Origin: Azolla caroliniana
Taxonomy: Eukaryota; Polypodiophyta
Direction: 5' to 3'
Assembly (NCBI GenBank): GCA_043228905.1
Contig: JBHGNT010000001.1
Coordinates: 19,468,001 to 19,532,000 of the forward strand
DNA: 64,000 nt
A model generated the notes under the pieces. The model saw only the letters and a list, made by a program, of their open reading frames with translations, was not told the DNA's origin and did no database searches. The position numbers and the translations under genes were made by a program. Shown piece after piece: positions 56,901 to 64,000 of the stretch; the first letter of the stretch is position 1; each line of letters begins with the position of its first letter.

Positions 56901-59082
56901 GTCGATGATTTATCTCGGTGACATCAAGCAATGGCTGTTTGAGCCACTTATTCAACAGTCTCTTGCCCATGCCAGCAGTACATGTCCTGTTCATGAGCCC
57001 AAATAAACTAAAATTTTTATTTCCATCAGCTTTACTCTCAAGAACATTCAGTGCCCGCAGGGCCGCTGCGTCGAGTCTCATGAAAGTGTTTACACTATAA
57101 GGCTCTAATACAAACTTTCCGTAATTTGAATCATCCGCTAATAATTCTGTGTAAGACAATATAGCACCGAGTGCCCCAGCGGCGATTTCAGATGCAAAAA
57201 CTTGGTCTTTGAGTTGTTCAACCGAACCCTTCACTAATCGGCCCATGTCTTGATCGACATCTTTTATTTTAAATATCATTTTCTTTCTCTTGGTCAAGAG
57301 AACATTGCACCTTGAAAATACATCATTGAGCCTCTCAGTATCTGTAACACTACCACTTTCCTGAGGGGCAACACATTCTTTACAACCAAGTGCAATAATA
57401 GCCGATTCCAGATTCGTATAATGATCATCATCCAAGAACTCCGTTAATCCCATGCTTCTTTTGGTAAGATTCACAAAAGCTAAGCCTACTAATCTTTCCC
57501 TGTCACAAATAGAAACCTGAACCGCAATAGTAGCAGGGGCATCGTGCATATCATTGCTTGCAAACAGAATATCTTCAAAACTCCCTAACTGTCCTGGTGT
57601 TCCCGTCTTTGTCACTTGCCAATTGGACCCACCTCCTTCATATAGTTCTATAATGTGATCGGTTCTCGTAAGTAATAAATCCCTTATAATTGATTCAAAC
57701 ATGCTTTTGCTTATAGAAATACTTGAAAGAGAATCTGAATCATTGTTGCCAAGCTGACGCAATGCTGTCATGGTACGATAATATGTTTTCGCAAGAAAAG
57801 TCGCGTTATCACCATGTGCAGTGTAATAGTCCTAAAGACCAACAAAACCTTCAAATGTTATGAATGAATATATAATGCAAGCATTGCTACAATGATCAGA
57901 TTACAAGATCTGTATTAAAATTATTGACATTTCAATACCAGACAAAACTGAACAAAATAGTAGATACAAAACTGGCGTGCAAGTCGCAACTTGTTTACAA
58001 CATGCAGTGAGCTTATAAAACCTTTGAAATCACATTAAAGCAGTAAATCACAATTTTCTTTACTTCAGTATATGTATGGATTTTAGGCTCTTCGCAAAAG
58101 AAAGATAAGAGAGAATGCCACAATCTTTTAAACATTTCAGAAATTTTTAAGTGTAGTTCTACCCGGTTTATTCCAGAAGAATGCTCTAAGAAATTAATTA
58201 GTTGTAGATCTACCCTGTCAATTCCCAAGTAATGTTCTTTTAAGAACATATTGGATCAGAGATGGTAATACTTATTTTCTAAATGTGCCATATTTAGGCT
58301 CAAAGATATGATTCAGAAAAATGAGCAAATAAATAAATATTCATGGATTTGGATCAATTTTAAATGAATTGGAGCTGATTTTTTTCACCCATTAGGCAAT
58401 GAACCAGTGCATAAGTTTTCAAGTATCGGGCCAGTACATAAATTTTTCATCCATTGGATTACTATGAACAATTCGATAGAAAGATCAGGAGACATTCAAT
58501 AAGAGAAAGATAAACTAAAAATCATTCACCTTCCGGTCAAAGAATCGAACAATCTGTTCATCCTGCATTTTTAACAAGAAAAATAGTATGAGCTATGAAA
58601 AATGCAGGAAAAGGCGCCCAAAAATGCATATTGAAAGTTATGTATGCATGCATGCATGTATACACATAAATATATATACTGAAACAACAAATTCAAGATC
58701 TTTTTACCTCTGTAAGCTTACGGAAAAAACTAATGAATCCTCTTACTTGTTTAGCATCTGCAAATAAGCAAAAAAATCATGCATTTTGCAGATATCAGAC
58801 TAGCAAGAAAGACGAACTAGCTCTACACAACTATCTAGATATAAATGCATGCAATATATAAATTATTATGAAAACGAGAATTATTTATGTTTTATGCACA
58901 TACATCGTGTATACATATACAAGCATATAATGTAACCCTAAAACTTATATATATAGTGCTGTATTTAGAATACATACATACATGTGTGTGTGTGTGTGTG
59001 TGTACACAATACCTAGCTTGAGGTCAGGGAGCTTGGAAGATTCGTCGATTTGATCAGTGGGTTCGTCTGCTGGAGGCGCCAT
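44979..59082 (-). CDS. MSH2: MSH2, DNA mismatch-repair MutS homolog 2
   Basis: MSH2 pairs with MSH6, MSH3 or MSH7 in the nucleus to recognise mismatches and loops. Exons (minus strand): 59082-59013, 58757-58708, 58562-58530, 57831-56755, 56581-56027, 55907-55797, 54931-54842, 54762-54691, 54592-54482, 54273-54147, 53589-53393, 45468-45316, 45179-44979. All borders are GT-AG and the sum is 2,847 nt, 948 codons plus stop, close to other plant MSH2 proteins. The start [10 protein letters not shown] is followed by the mismatch-binding domain, the connector and lever (to about residue 620), then the ATPase: Walker [10 protein letters not shown] (residues 674-682), STFMAEM, Walker [12 protein letters not shown] (D753, E754) and THFHELT; the end is WLQQFL. 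No stop or shift was found. Intron 11 is 7.9 kb and full of mobile elements; the others are at most about 1.1 kb. Confidence 0.95.
45640..46060 (+). pseudogene. Coding-like block with 48-bp repeats, antisense in MSH2 intron 11
   Basis: The frame starting [17 protein letters not shown] (about 45718) is open for over 100 codons. It includes [20 protein letters not shown] and three repeats of a 16-residue unit, [16 protein letters not shown] (from 45850, 45898 and 45946; 48-bp period). It ends near 46050. I recognise no family. It could be an exon captured from another gene. A hydrophobic frame at 46100-46285 ([20 protein letters not shown]) may belong to it. Confidence 0.4.
46280..46830 (-). 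pseudogene. Gypsy integrase fragment in MSH2 intron 11
   Basis: Minus strand: [35 protein letters not shown] and HGLPKTIN, then [11 protein letters not shown]. This is the core of a Ty3 integrase with the first catalytic Asp (MDFVFGLP). Frames are broken. The part below about 46480 is not clearly integrase. Confidence 0.65.
46835..48139 (-). pseudogene. Copia R fragments (integrase end, linker, RT start)
   Basis: Minus strand: [20 protein letters not shown] and [15 protein letters not shown] (48110-48000), [12 protein letters not shown], then the linker. After an inserted piece (47420-47745) come [20 protein letters not shown] (about 47225) and [10 protein letters not shown]...[12 protein letters not shown] (about 46990-46905), where it stops. 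Wording is very close to copia P, so R is a second member of that family. Confidence 0.7.
47430..47745 (+). pseudogene. Copia gag zinc-knuckle piece in opposite orientation
   Basis: Plus strand: [20 protein letters not shown], the knuckle [13 protein letters not shown] (about 47518-47556, final Cys replaced by Asp) and KKDRE. After a stop, [13 protein letters not shown] resembles the start of a copia protease. It sits within minus-strand copia R. Confidence 0.6.
48120..48350 (-). mobile_element. 3' LTR of copia P (short, about 230 bp)
   Basis: In its own direction it begins TGTTGGGAATAAAGGGCC at 48350, just after the purine tract TTAGGTGGGAGGT. It continues through a GA/CT-rich stretch (48196-48212) to about GTGCACA near 48115-48120, where copia R starts. 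The exact end is uncertain. Confidence 0.65.
48456..50145 (-). pseudogene. Copia P RT and RNase H
   Basis: Reading down from 50111: [118 protein letters not shown] (intact YVDD, about 49330) and [11 protein letters not shown] frame change near 49240 is followed by [44 protein letters not shown] and GFTDADC, then RNase [52 protein letters not shown] and [12 protein letters not shown], with a stop at 48456. Integrase, gag and the 5' LTR are missing. Confidence 0.85.
50146..51350. other. Unassigned intron sequence with degenerate GTATGCGTA repeats
   Basis: Bases 50155-50340 hold three loose copies (about 50159, 50214 and 50277) of a GTATGCGTAnAGGTnAATGCCT unit. The rest has no recognisable gene and may include the LTR of the gypsy fragment that follows. 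Confidence 0.4.
51351..52440 (+). pseudogene. Gypsy gag and protease fragment
   Basis: Plus strand: [20 protein letters not shown] (51537 on), then in broken frames [18 protein letters not shown] (about 51915), [20 protein letters not shown] (about 51990) and the knuckle relative [14 protein letters not shown] (about 52155-52197, second Cys replaced by Tyr). The protease site [20 protein letters not shown] (52383-52440) has D-L-G for D-T-G. It ends where the LINE fragment begins. Confidence 0.65.
52401..52920 (-). pseudogene. LINE-type (non-LTR) retrotransposon 3' fragment
   Basis: Minus strand: [40 protein letters not shown] and [15 protein letters not shown]. This is the stretch downstream of RT in plant L1-like elements (the LF...LLYGxExW motif is typical). 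RT core and endonuclease are absent. Confidence 0.7.
52921..53392. other. Intron sequence, no element recognised
   Basis: Includes a run of ATGCATATG-like words (53225-53325) just downstream of MSH2 exon 11. Confidence 0.5.
54058..54082. repeat. (ATAC)n microsatellite in MSH2 intron 10
   Basis: Uninterrupted ATACATACATAC repeat, about 65 bases into intron 10 on its downstream side. Confidence 0.85.
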
Positions 59083-59227
59083 GGCTGGATAGAATCAAAG
59101 ACGGAGAAGACACGAAAGGCGAGGAGAAAAAGAAGGAAGTGCATGCATGTTTGTTTGTTTGTTTGTTTGTTGGCGGGAGCAGAGAGTAGAGAGTAGAGTA
59201 TGAATGTATGTATGTATGTAAAAGAAG

Positions 59228-59265
<38 letters not shown>

Positions 59266-59868
59266 AGCGCAGTGTGGTTGGTAACTTACTTGGTGGTGTC
59301 CCAACCCAAAAAAGAGTGAAAGTCCCGAATGGAACGCCAGAACGGACTGAAGAAGAAGTCCCAAAACGAAAGGAGTTGGGAGAAGGAGGAGTCCGTCCCC
59401 ATGGAGCATATATATTGATATAATTAAGAAGGAGTTTGGAAGAAGGAGTTTGGGACGGTTCCACGAAGAGAGAACCAGTCCCAATCCCAATCCCAATTAG
59501 TTTGGCCCAAAGAAGAAGAAGAAGAAGAAGAAGAAGAAGGGGTTAGATCCACCCACCCTTGGGTTGGGGTTACCCATCCCAACCTAAGTTGGAACTAACT
59601 CAGGAAATACCCAAAACCAGACCCTGCTACAGAAATACCAACGTTCAGCCACACGAGGGGGGCCCAATAGCCACATCGTTGCCTAACGCTAAGGGAGCCC
59701 AACATCCACCCCTTGGCCTATAGATGGAGGAGTTTCTCCTCATTTTTTATCATTCCCTGATTTACAAATGCTCTCCTGCCACTCTCATTAATTATAGTAG
59801 CTCTAAGGAGCTTGTAACTAATCATCTTGTTAATCATGCTTCCTCCACACCAGGTTTCGGGTTTGTTT
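59083..59868 (-). promoter_or_regulatory. MSH2 upstream region with microsatellites
   Basis: Contains (TTTG)n at about 59149-59172, (ATGT)n at 59203-59219, (GA)n at 59229-59262, the best TATA-like sequence ATATATATGCTCC (minus strand, about 59405-59418) and (GAA)n at 59512-59539. Read on the minus strand the GA and GAA runs are CT-rich, as in many plant 5' leaders. The transcription start is not determinable here. No second gene is seen upstream. Confidence 0.45.
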
Positions 59869-60114
59869 CAAGACCCCCCATGTTTTAGGCACATTATGCG
59901 CATAGTGTTATATGTATGTATGTATGTATGTGTTGAGTGACAAGCTCAACATGAGTCGAATCGACTAGAGGCTGAAAGGCCGAGTTGGCTGAAGAAATCG
60001 AACATCGGATCAGTTGTAGGAGCCGAATGCCAAATCGGCTGCCGACAAGCTGTGTACGGCGAATGGGTTTGTTTCAAGACCCCCCATGTTTTAGGCACAT
60101 CATGCGCATAGTGT

Positions 60115-60146
<32 letters not shown>

Positions 60147-60164
60147 CGTATGTATGTATGTATG
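59869..60164. repeat. About 199-bp tandem duplication with (TATG)n expansion
   Basis: GTTTGTTTCAAGACCCCCCA occurs at 59869 and 60068. Each is followed by CATGTTTTAGGCACATNATGC, a (TATG)n run (short at 59910-59930, about 50 bases at 60116-60164) and the start of an LTR (TGTTGAGTGACAAGC). The first copy has only about 130 bases of the LTR; the second continues as the longer LTR. Confidence 0.85.
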
Positions 60165-60635
60165 TGTTGAGTGACAAGCTCAACATGAGTCGAATCGACT
60201 AGAGGCTGAAAGGCCAAGTTGGTTAAAGAAGCCGAACGTCGGATTAGCTGTAGGAGCCAAAAGCCAGATCGGCTGCCGACGGGCTGTGTACGGCGGATGG
60301 GTTGGGAGCCGACAGGCTGTTAGGGCCTACATTCCTATTTTAGTAATAGGAATATAATAGGCTATTTAGTGTCAGAGCTCATAAGTGAGCATTAAAGTAC
60401 TAGTTAGTACTTGTGTCATCCCACTATCAGGGGCTAGTATATAAAGTGCTCTGTGTTGATAATAAAATGTAGAAGAAGATGTGAGGACCTGCAAGGTAAG
60501 ATGTGTACATTAAACAACACAAATATGTAACAACAAAAAGGAGAAAGGTAGACGATAGACACGTATTTAGCTTCAATGGAAGTTCTTTCTTATTCTCTTC
60601 TTTGTAACTCTTTTTACTCCAAGATATCATTTACA
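60165..60635 (+). mobile_element. Solo LTR of copia F/K/H type (about 470 bp)
   Basis: TGTTGAGTGACAAGC to ATATCATTTACA, with TATA-like AGTATATAAAGTG near 60434. The start and end resemble the LTRs of F, K, G and H. No internal region and no convincing duplication at the borders. Its first 130 bases also occur at 59932-60065. Confidence 0.7.
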
Positions 60636-60740
60636 ATGTTAGGTTTGAGCTCATATACTCAAGCCCTAACTAGAGAATGTGTTCACACTAAGGATACAAA
60701 GTGGAAGGAGTCCGAAGCCAGCCTTTTATGCCAACAAACT
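60636..60740 (-). mobile_element. First about 100 bases of a copia A-type LTR
   Basis: On the minus strand TGTTGGCATAAAAGGCTGGC, CTCCTTCCACTTTGTATCC and TTAGGGCTTGAGTATATGAG, ending CCTAACATTG where the solo LTR abuts. It aligns with bases 1-105 of the A LTRs. Confidence 0.75.
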
Positions 60741-61264
60741 ACCTCGTAAAAGGGGCTACTCTTTCCTATGTATACAAGTAATTGGGGTTATCTCCCCTGT
60801 GAAGCTAGATTACAAATCTAATATATAGTTACAAGTATACATTCAAGATTGTTGGCATTTGGCCAAACTTGCAAAGGTAAAGTCGGGCTCTAGCCTAATT
60901 CGGCTATTTATCCGGGTCGGCTTGTTTGAGTCAGTCGGATCGACTGGTTTGGATCAAATTTCGTCCGAATTGGCTCATTTGTTCGGATCGGCTCGTGTCC
61001 GATTCCAACTCTCGGCCTCTAGTCGATCATTTGCTTCCTGCTCACACTTGTTCCTGTGCTCCTCACTGGATCCTCGATATGTCTTCCGGTTCGTTCACCC
61101 CTCGATCGTCTCTTCTCCAGTCGGTATCCTCGCTTAGTGTCGTGTCTTCAGCATTTCGGTATTTTGATTCTTTGGATTTTGCCTTTTCAGCTCGTCCGAT
61201 CGGAATGGTCTTTGACTTTCCTTCTACTAATGTTCGTCCGACAAAAACATTTGCGTGGGACCAA
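60741..61264 (-). pseudogene. Copia A-like 3' leader and decayed copia sequence
   Basis: Bases 60741-60850 match the region before the A 3' LTR (minus strand GGGGAGATAACCCCAATTAC, about 60783-60802). Beyond 60860 the sequence is rich in TCGGCT/GATCGG words like the variable linkers of the copia elements here, without a readable domain. Confidence 0.45.
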
Positions 61265-61610
61265 GGATGACAAAATGAGCAAAACTCTGGTGGATATCAT
61301 TGTGTATGACTATACACTAACAAAAGTTTGACATTTAAGGAAGTCAACGATAGACATAATAAAAGAGAAATTACCAAGTCTAGAAGGTGTCTTAGATTGA
61401 AGGCGAACTTGATTTAGTGCACATAATTTGGAGACTCCATTTGGTTTTAGATAATGACAATGCTCTGATCGGTACATTTGAAAATGAGGAGGAAGAGTCA
61501 CGATTGTATATTAGCTATAGTTGTGACTCTTATGAAAGTAGTGATCACAATGATGCAAATAACTCCTAAATGTATATTTTGTGCAACGATATGTAACAGA
61601 TTTACACAAC
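61265..61610 (+). pseudogene. X copy 4
   Basis: Plus strand MSKTLVDIIVYDYTLTKV, a stop, HLRKSTIDIIKEKLPSLEGV, then in another frame LDNDNALIGTFENEEEESRL and SYSCDSYESSDHNDANNS. It matches copy 1 most closely. It starts abruptly at the end of the copia-like linker and stops beside the H LTR. Confidence 0.5.
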
Positions 61611-61650
61611 ATTTTATCGAATGATATAAAATGGTTGATTGTTTTGAAAT

Positions 61651-62051
61651 TGTAAAGAATCAATGGCGATTCTTGTGCAACGGAATAGGTTAGAGATGTG
61701 TGTTATGTGTGTGAGAGAGAGAGAGAGAGGGGAGAGGAGAGGAAAGAAACACAAGATAGATAGAATGGACAATAGACAATACTCAAGAAGATTGTATATT
61801 ACAAAGGAGATTAACCAACATGTTACAAAGTAGGAGGAGAGTGCTTTATATAGTATCTCTCTCTCTTCATTAACTACCAAAGCTCATGAGTCATGGGGAA
61901 TGTGGAAACTCATTAGTTATGTCATAGAATATGATTCTATGATACATAGTTAATGTGTAGAGAGTAGTGGTGTGACTTTTGACCTTTGAGTGTTCATACA
62001 CTCTCAAGGGTGTGTTCACACATTAGACTAGGTTGAGCTTGATTCTCAACA
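61651..62051 (-). mobile_element. 3' LTR of copia H (about 400 bp)
   Basis: In its own direction TGTTGAGAATCAAGC at 62051, preceded by CTTGATGGGGCT, with TATA-like CTATATAAAGC (61845) and a CT/GA run (61711-61729). It ends at about TTCTTTACA (61651), matching the F LTR end; an alternative end is 61640. Confidence 0.72.
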
Positions 62052-62159
62052 AGCCCCATCAAGCTCAACTTTGGTCGGCTTATCCACTTCGGCTGGTACC
62101 CGGTTTAGACGGTATTCGGTTCTCTCTTGTTTGGTGTTTGTTTCGGCTGATACCCGGTT

Positions 62160-63073
62160 CAGCGTACTCCCCCTCAAGCTTGGCAAGTTAGGGATCGTCA
62201 ATCCAATGTTTGACATGAATTGTCGAAGCTTGTCAACTCTTAGGGCTTTTGTGAAGATGTCGGTTGTCTAAAGATTCGTGCTGACGTGTTGAAGGTCGAC
62301 ATCTCCAACCTAAATGCGCTCTCGAATGAAGTGATAGTCCACTTCGATATGCTTCGTGCGTGCGTGGAACATGGGGTTCTGAGCCAAATGAATATTGCTC
62401 ATGTTGTCGCAGTAAAGGGGAATCAGATCTTTGATGGGAACACCCAGATCCTTCAATATCCTCTTGAGCCATATGGCTTCACATGCAACCACCACCACAC
62501 CCCTGTATTCGGCCTCTGTGCTCGAAAGAGAGAGGGTTGGTTGCTTCTGGCTACTCCAGGAGATGGCTCCACTTTCGAGGGAGAAGACAAAACCAGAGGT
62601 TGATCGTCAATCGGCTTCGTCGCTGCCTAGTCGGCATCTGTGTACCCTTCGAGTTGAATTGGCGTGGCCAACTTATAGAGTCATGCAGTTTGCATAATTT
62701 GGCTAAGGAGGCCGACTGCATAACTGAGGTCGGGTCGAGTGATCGTGAGATAGATGAGGCTCTCGATTAGTTGTCAGTACTGAGTCGACTCACATTCTTT
62801 TGTGCCAGAGTTGGCATCCAATTTGAGGTTTCAATCGAGAGGGGTTGCCACATATTTACACTCAGTCATTCCGAACTTGTATAACAAGTTGAGGATGTAG
62901 TGCCGTTGGGAGATCATAATACCGACTGGAGTCCGAATTACCTCGATGCCAAGGAAGTAATGGAGCTCCTTCATGTCCGTCATCTCGAATTTGTTGGAGA
63001 GAAGGGACTTCACCTTGTTGATGTCGACTAGACTTTCACCTCCAATGACCAGATCATCCACATATAGGATGAT
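62160..63073 (-). pseudogene. Copia H RT and RNase H
   Basis: Minus strand from 63073: IILYVDDLVIGGESLVDINK (intact YVDD), MTDMKELHYFLGIEVIRTPV, MISQRHYILNLLYKFGMTEC, then in broken frames the RT/RNase H border (about 62750-62560), [20 protein letters not shown] and [32 protein letters not shown] (62498-62310), ending near 62235. A TTGAGGGGGAG purine tract at about 62171-62181 is followed by about 110 bases before the LTR, so H has no long extension. The 5' part is cut by copia G. Confidence 0.8.
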
Positions 63074-63489
63074 TGCAAAAACGAAGGTGCGGAAGCGTCA
63101 GACAAACCGACTCCGCCAGGTAGCAATAGACAGAGATAGAGAGAAACACAGAGTGTACGCGGAAGAGACAAAGAATGAGCAGAACAAAATAATCTATTCC
63201 AAAACAATAATAGTTCTCCCTCTCTTTACAACATGCTTCAACAACACTATTTATACAAGTCCTAAGAGGACTGACAGAAGTACGGTGTACTTCAATGCTC
63301 ACACGAGCGTCTGACACTAACTACAAGTCATTAACTACCTAGTAGTCTAGGCTGCTACAAGGCTTCTGGTTACTGCTAGATCCGGCTAACCGGCTCCCCA
63401 ACTCACCGGCTTACTTGCTCACCAACTCACCGATCCGGCTCATCCTTCCGGATACCGATCCGGATCCGGTTGAGCTTGCCGCTCAACAC
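63074..63489 (-). mobile_element. 3' LTR of copia G (416 bp)
   Basis: In its own direction TGTTGAGCGGCAAGC at 63489, preceded by TTGAGGGGGAG, to TTCGTTTTTGCA at 63074, next to the H RT. ATGAT (63069-63073) would be one copy of the target-site duplication; the other end is outside the window. TATA-like TGTATAAATAGTG near 63249. Confidence 0.82.
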
Positions 63490-64000
63490 TCCCCCTCAAG
63501 CTCAACTTGAGGTCGGATCGTAGTGTCAGTTTCCATGGCAGTCGGTCCTTCCACCCGGCTCCTTCTGGCGTCACTCCACCTCGCTCGCGCTCCTCGTCCG
63601 GTCCGGTTCTGTTTGCCACGACCCTTCTGATTCTACGCACATCGACCTCCTCGGTCGGCTTGTCTGCTCAACAGGCCCAATTCAGCTCCCTCGCAGCTGT
63701 GACTTCGGTGCTTGTCGACCCGCCGGTTCCTTCGTGTTGGCGTCGACTTCCGCTGCCTTCTCGTCCGCTTGATCTTCAGTTGATCCGGTTCTTCTGAATC
63801 CGTCTGTTGAACCGAATCGGCTGTCTCCGATTCGTTCCAGCTCTTGTCCGAATTGGTCGCTCTTGATTCATCTTCCGGTTTCAAGCCCTTCACCACATTG
63901 GACCATGTCCGGGTCTTGGCCTTCTTCTTCCGGTTGGCTCTATCCTTCTTGACTCTGCCACCACTGCCGCTTGTTCTGACTTGTTCGAATGTGTCAATTT
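63490..64000 (-). pseudogene. Copia G charged extension (continues off the window)
   Basis: From 64000 down: KKAKTRTWSNVVKGLKPEDE (about 63930-63870), ESETADSVQQTDSEEPDQLK, RTRRQRKSTPTRRNRRVDK and GAELGLLSRQADRGG (about 63690-63645), then in another frame VELEGEC at the polypurine tract. The same blocks in the same order occur in K and partly in F. RNase H lies beyond the window. Confidence 0.75.

Noticed and set aside
59054-59496. Two overlapping minus-strand ORFs over the MSH2 start
   Set aside because: They owe their length to CT-rich leader and microsatellite sequence and are in other frames than the MSH2 start.
60165-60635. Target-site duplication for the solo LTR upstream of MSH2
   Set aside because: Flanks GTATG and ATGTT do not match as a 5-bp repeat, and the outer sequences come from different sources.
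1-64000. tRNA, rRNA or other RNA genes
   Set aside because: I found no tRNA-like A and B boxes with a foldable context and no rRNA sequence; only the retroelement primer sites resemble tRNA ends.

Overview
The window is a piece of a land-plant nuclear genome, most likely a seed plant; I cannot place it further. The only intact single-copy gene I can assemble is MSH2 (DNA mismatch repair) on the minus strand, 13 exons from 59082 down to 44979. Its exons join in frame to 948 codons with GT-AG introns throughout. Almost everything else is LTR-retrotransposon sequence: Ty1/copia, Ty3/gypsy of the Tat/Athila-like type, and one more divergent Ty3 lineage. It is heavily nested, broken by stops and deletions, and mixed with a small unclassified repeated coding family called X here.

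Layout. 1-3070: decayed Ty3 element (Z) interrupted by a solo LTR (1930-2371, TSD CCTCT). 3331-9239: minus-strand copia E, split by plus-strand copia F (4467-7747, TSD AATTT), whose 5' half has been replaced by a copy of E flank. 9240-13357: X copy 1, an orphan exon-like block, and an AT-rich array of near-perfect palindromes. 13358-23582: copia A (TSD AGTGT), split by minus-strand copia B (16755-22201), itself split by a solo LTR (20611-21030, TSD CCTTG). 23583-24676: rest of X copy 2 and an orphan ORF. 24690-39333: copia K, split by gypsy L (29012-38014, TSD CCATG), which carries a long coiled-coil ORF after pol. 39334-42153: copia O fragment, gypsy M (LTR plus gag) and a scrambled copia piece. 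42154-43480: a 217-bp triplication and X copy 3. 43481-44978: AT-rich, no gene seen. 44979-59082: MSH2, with a 7.9-kb intron 11 full of minus-strand copia, gypsy and LINE fragments. 59083-64000: MSH2 upstream region with microsatellites, a duplicated LTR end, a copia A-type LTR fragment, X copy 4, copia H, and the start of copia G, which runs off the window.

How it fits together. Four element pairs with matching target-site duplications give an insertion order: A into X2, then B into A, then a solo LTR into B; F into E; L into K; a solo LTR into Z. Three copia elements (F, K, G) and one fragment share a charged ORF extension between RNase H and the 3' LTR, with a second polypurine tract at its end. 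That extension, the post-pol coiled-coil ORF of L, the X family and the palindrome array are the parts least explained by standard annotation.

All family calls come from reading motifs by eye. No database search was possible, so lineage names are provisional.
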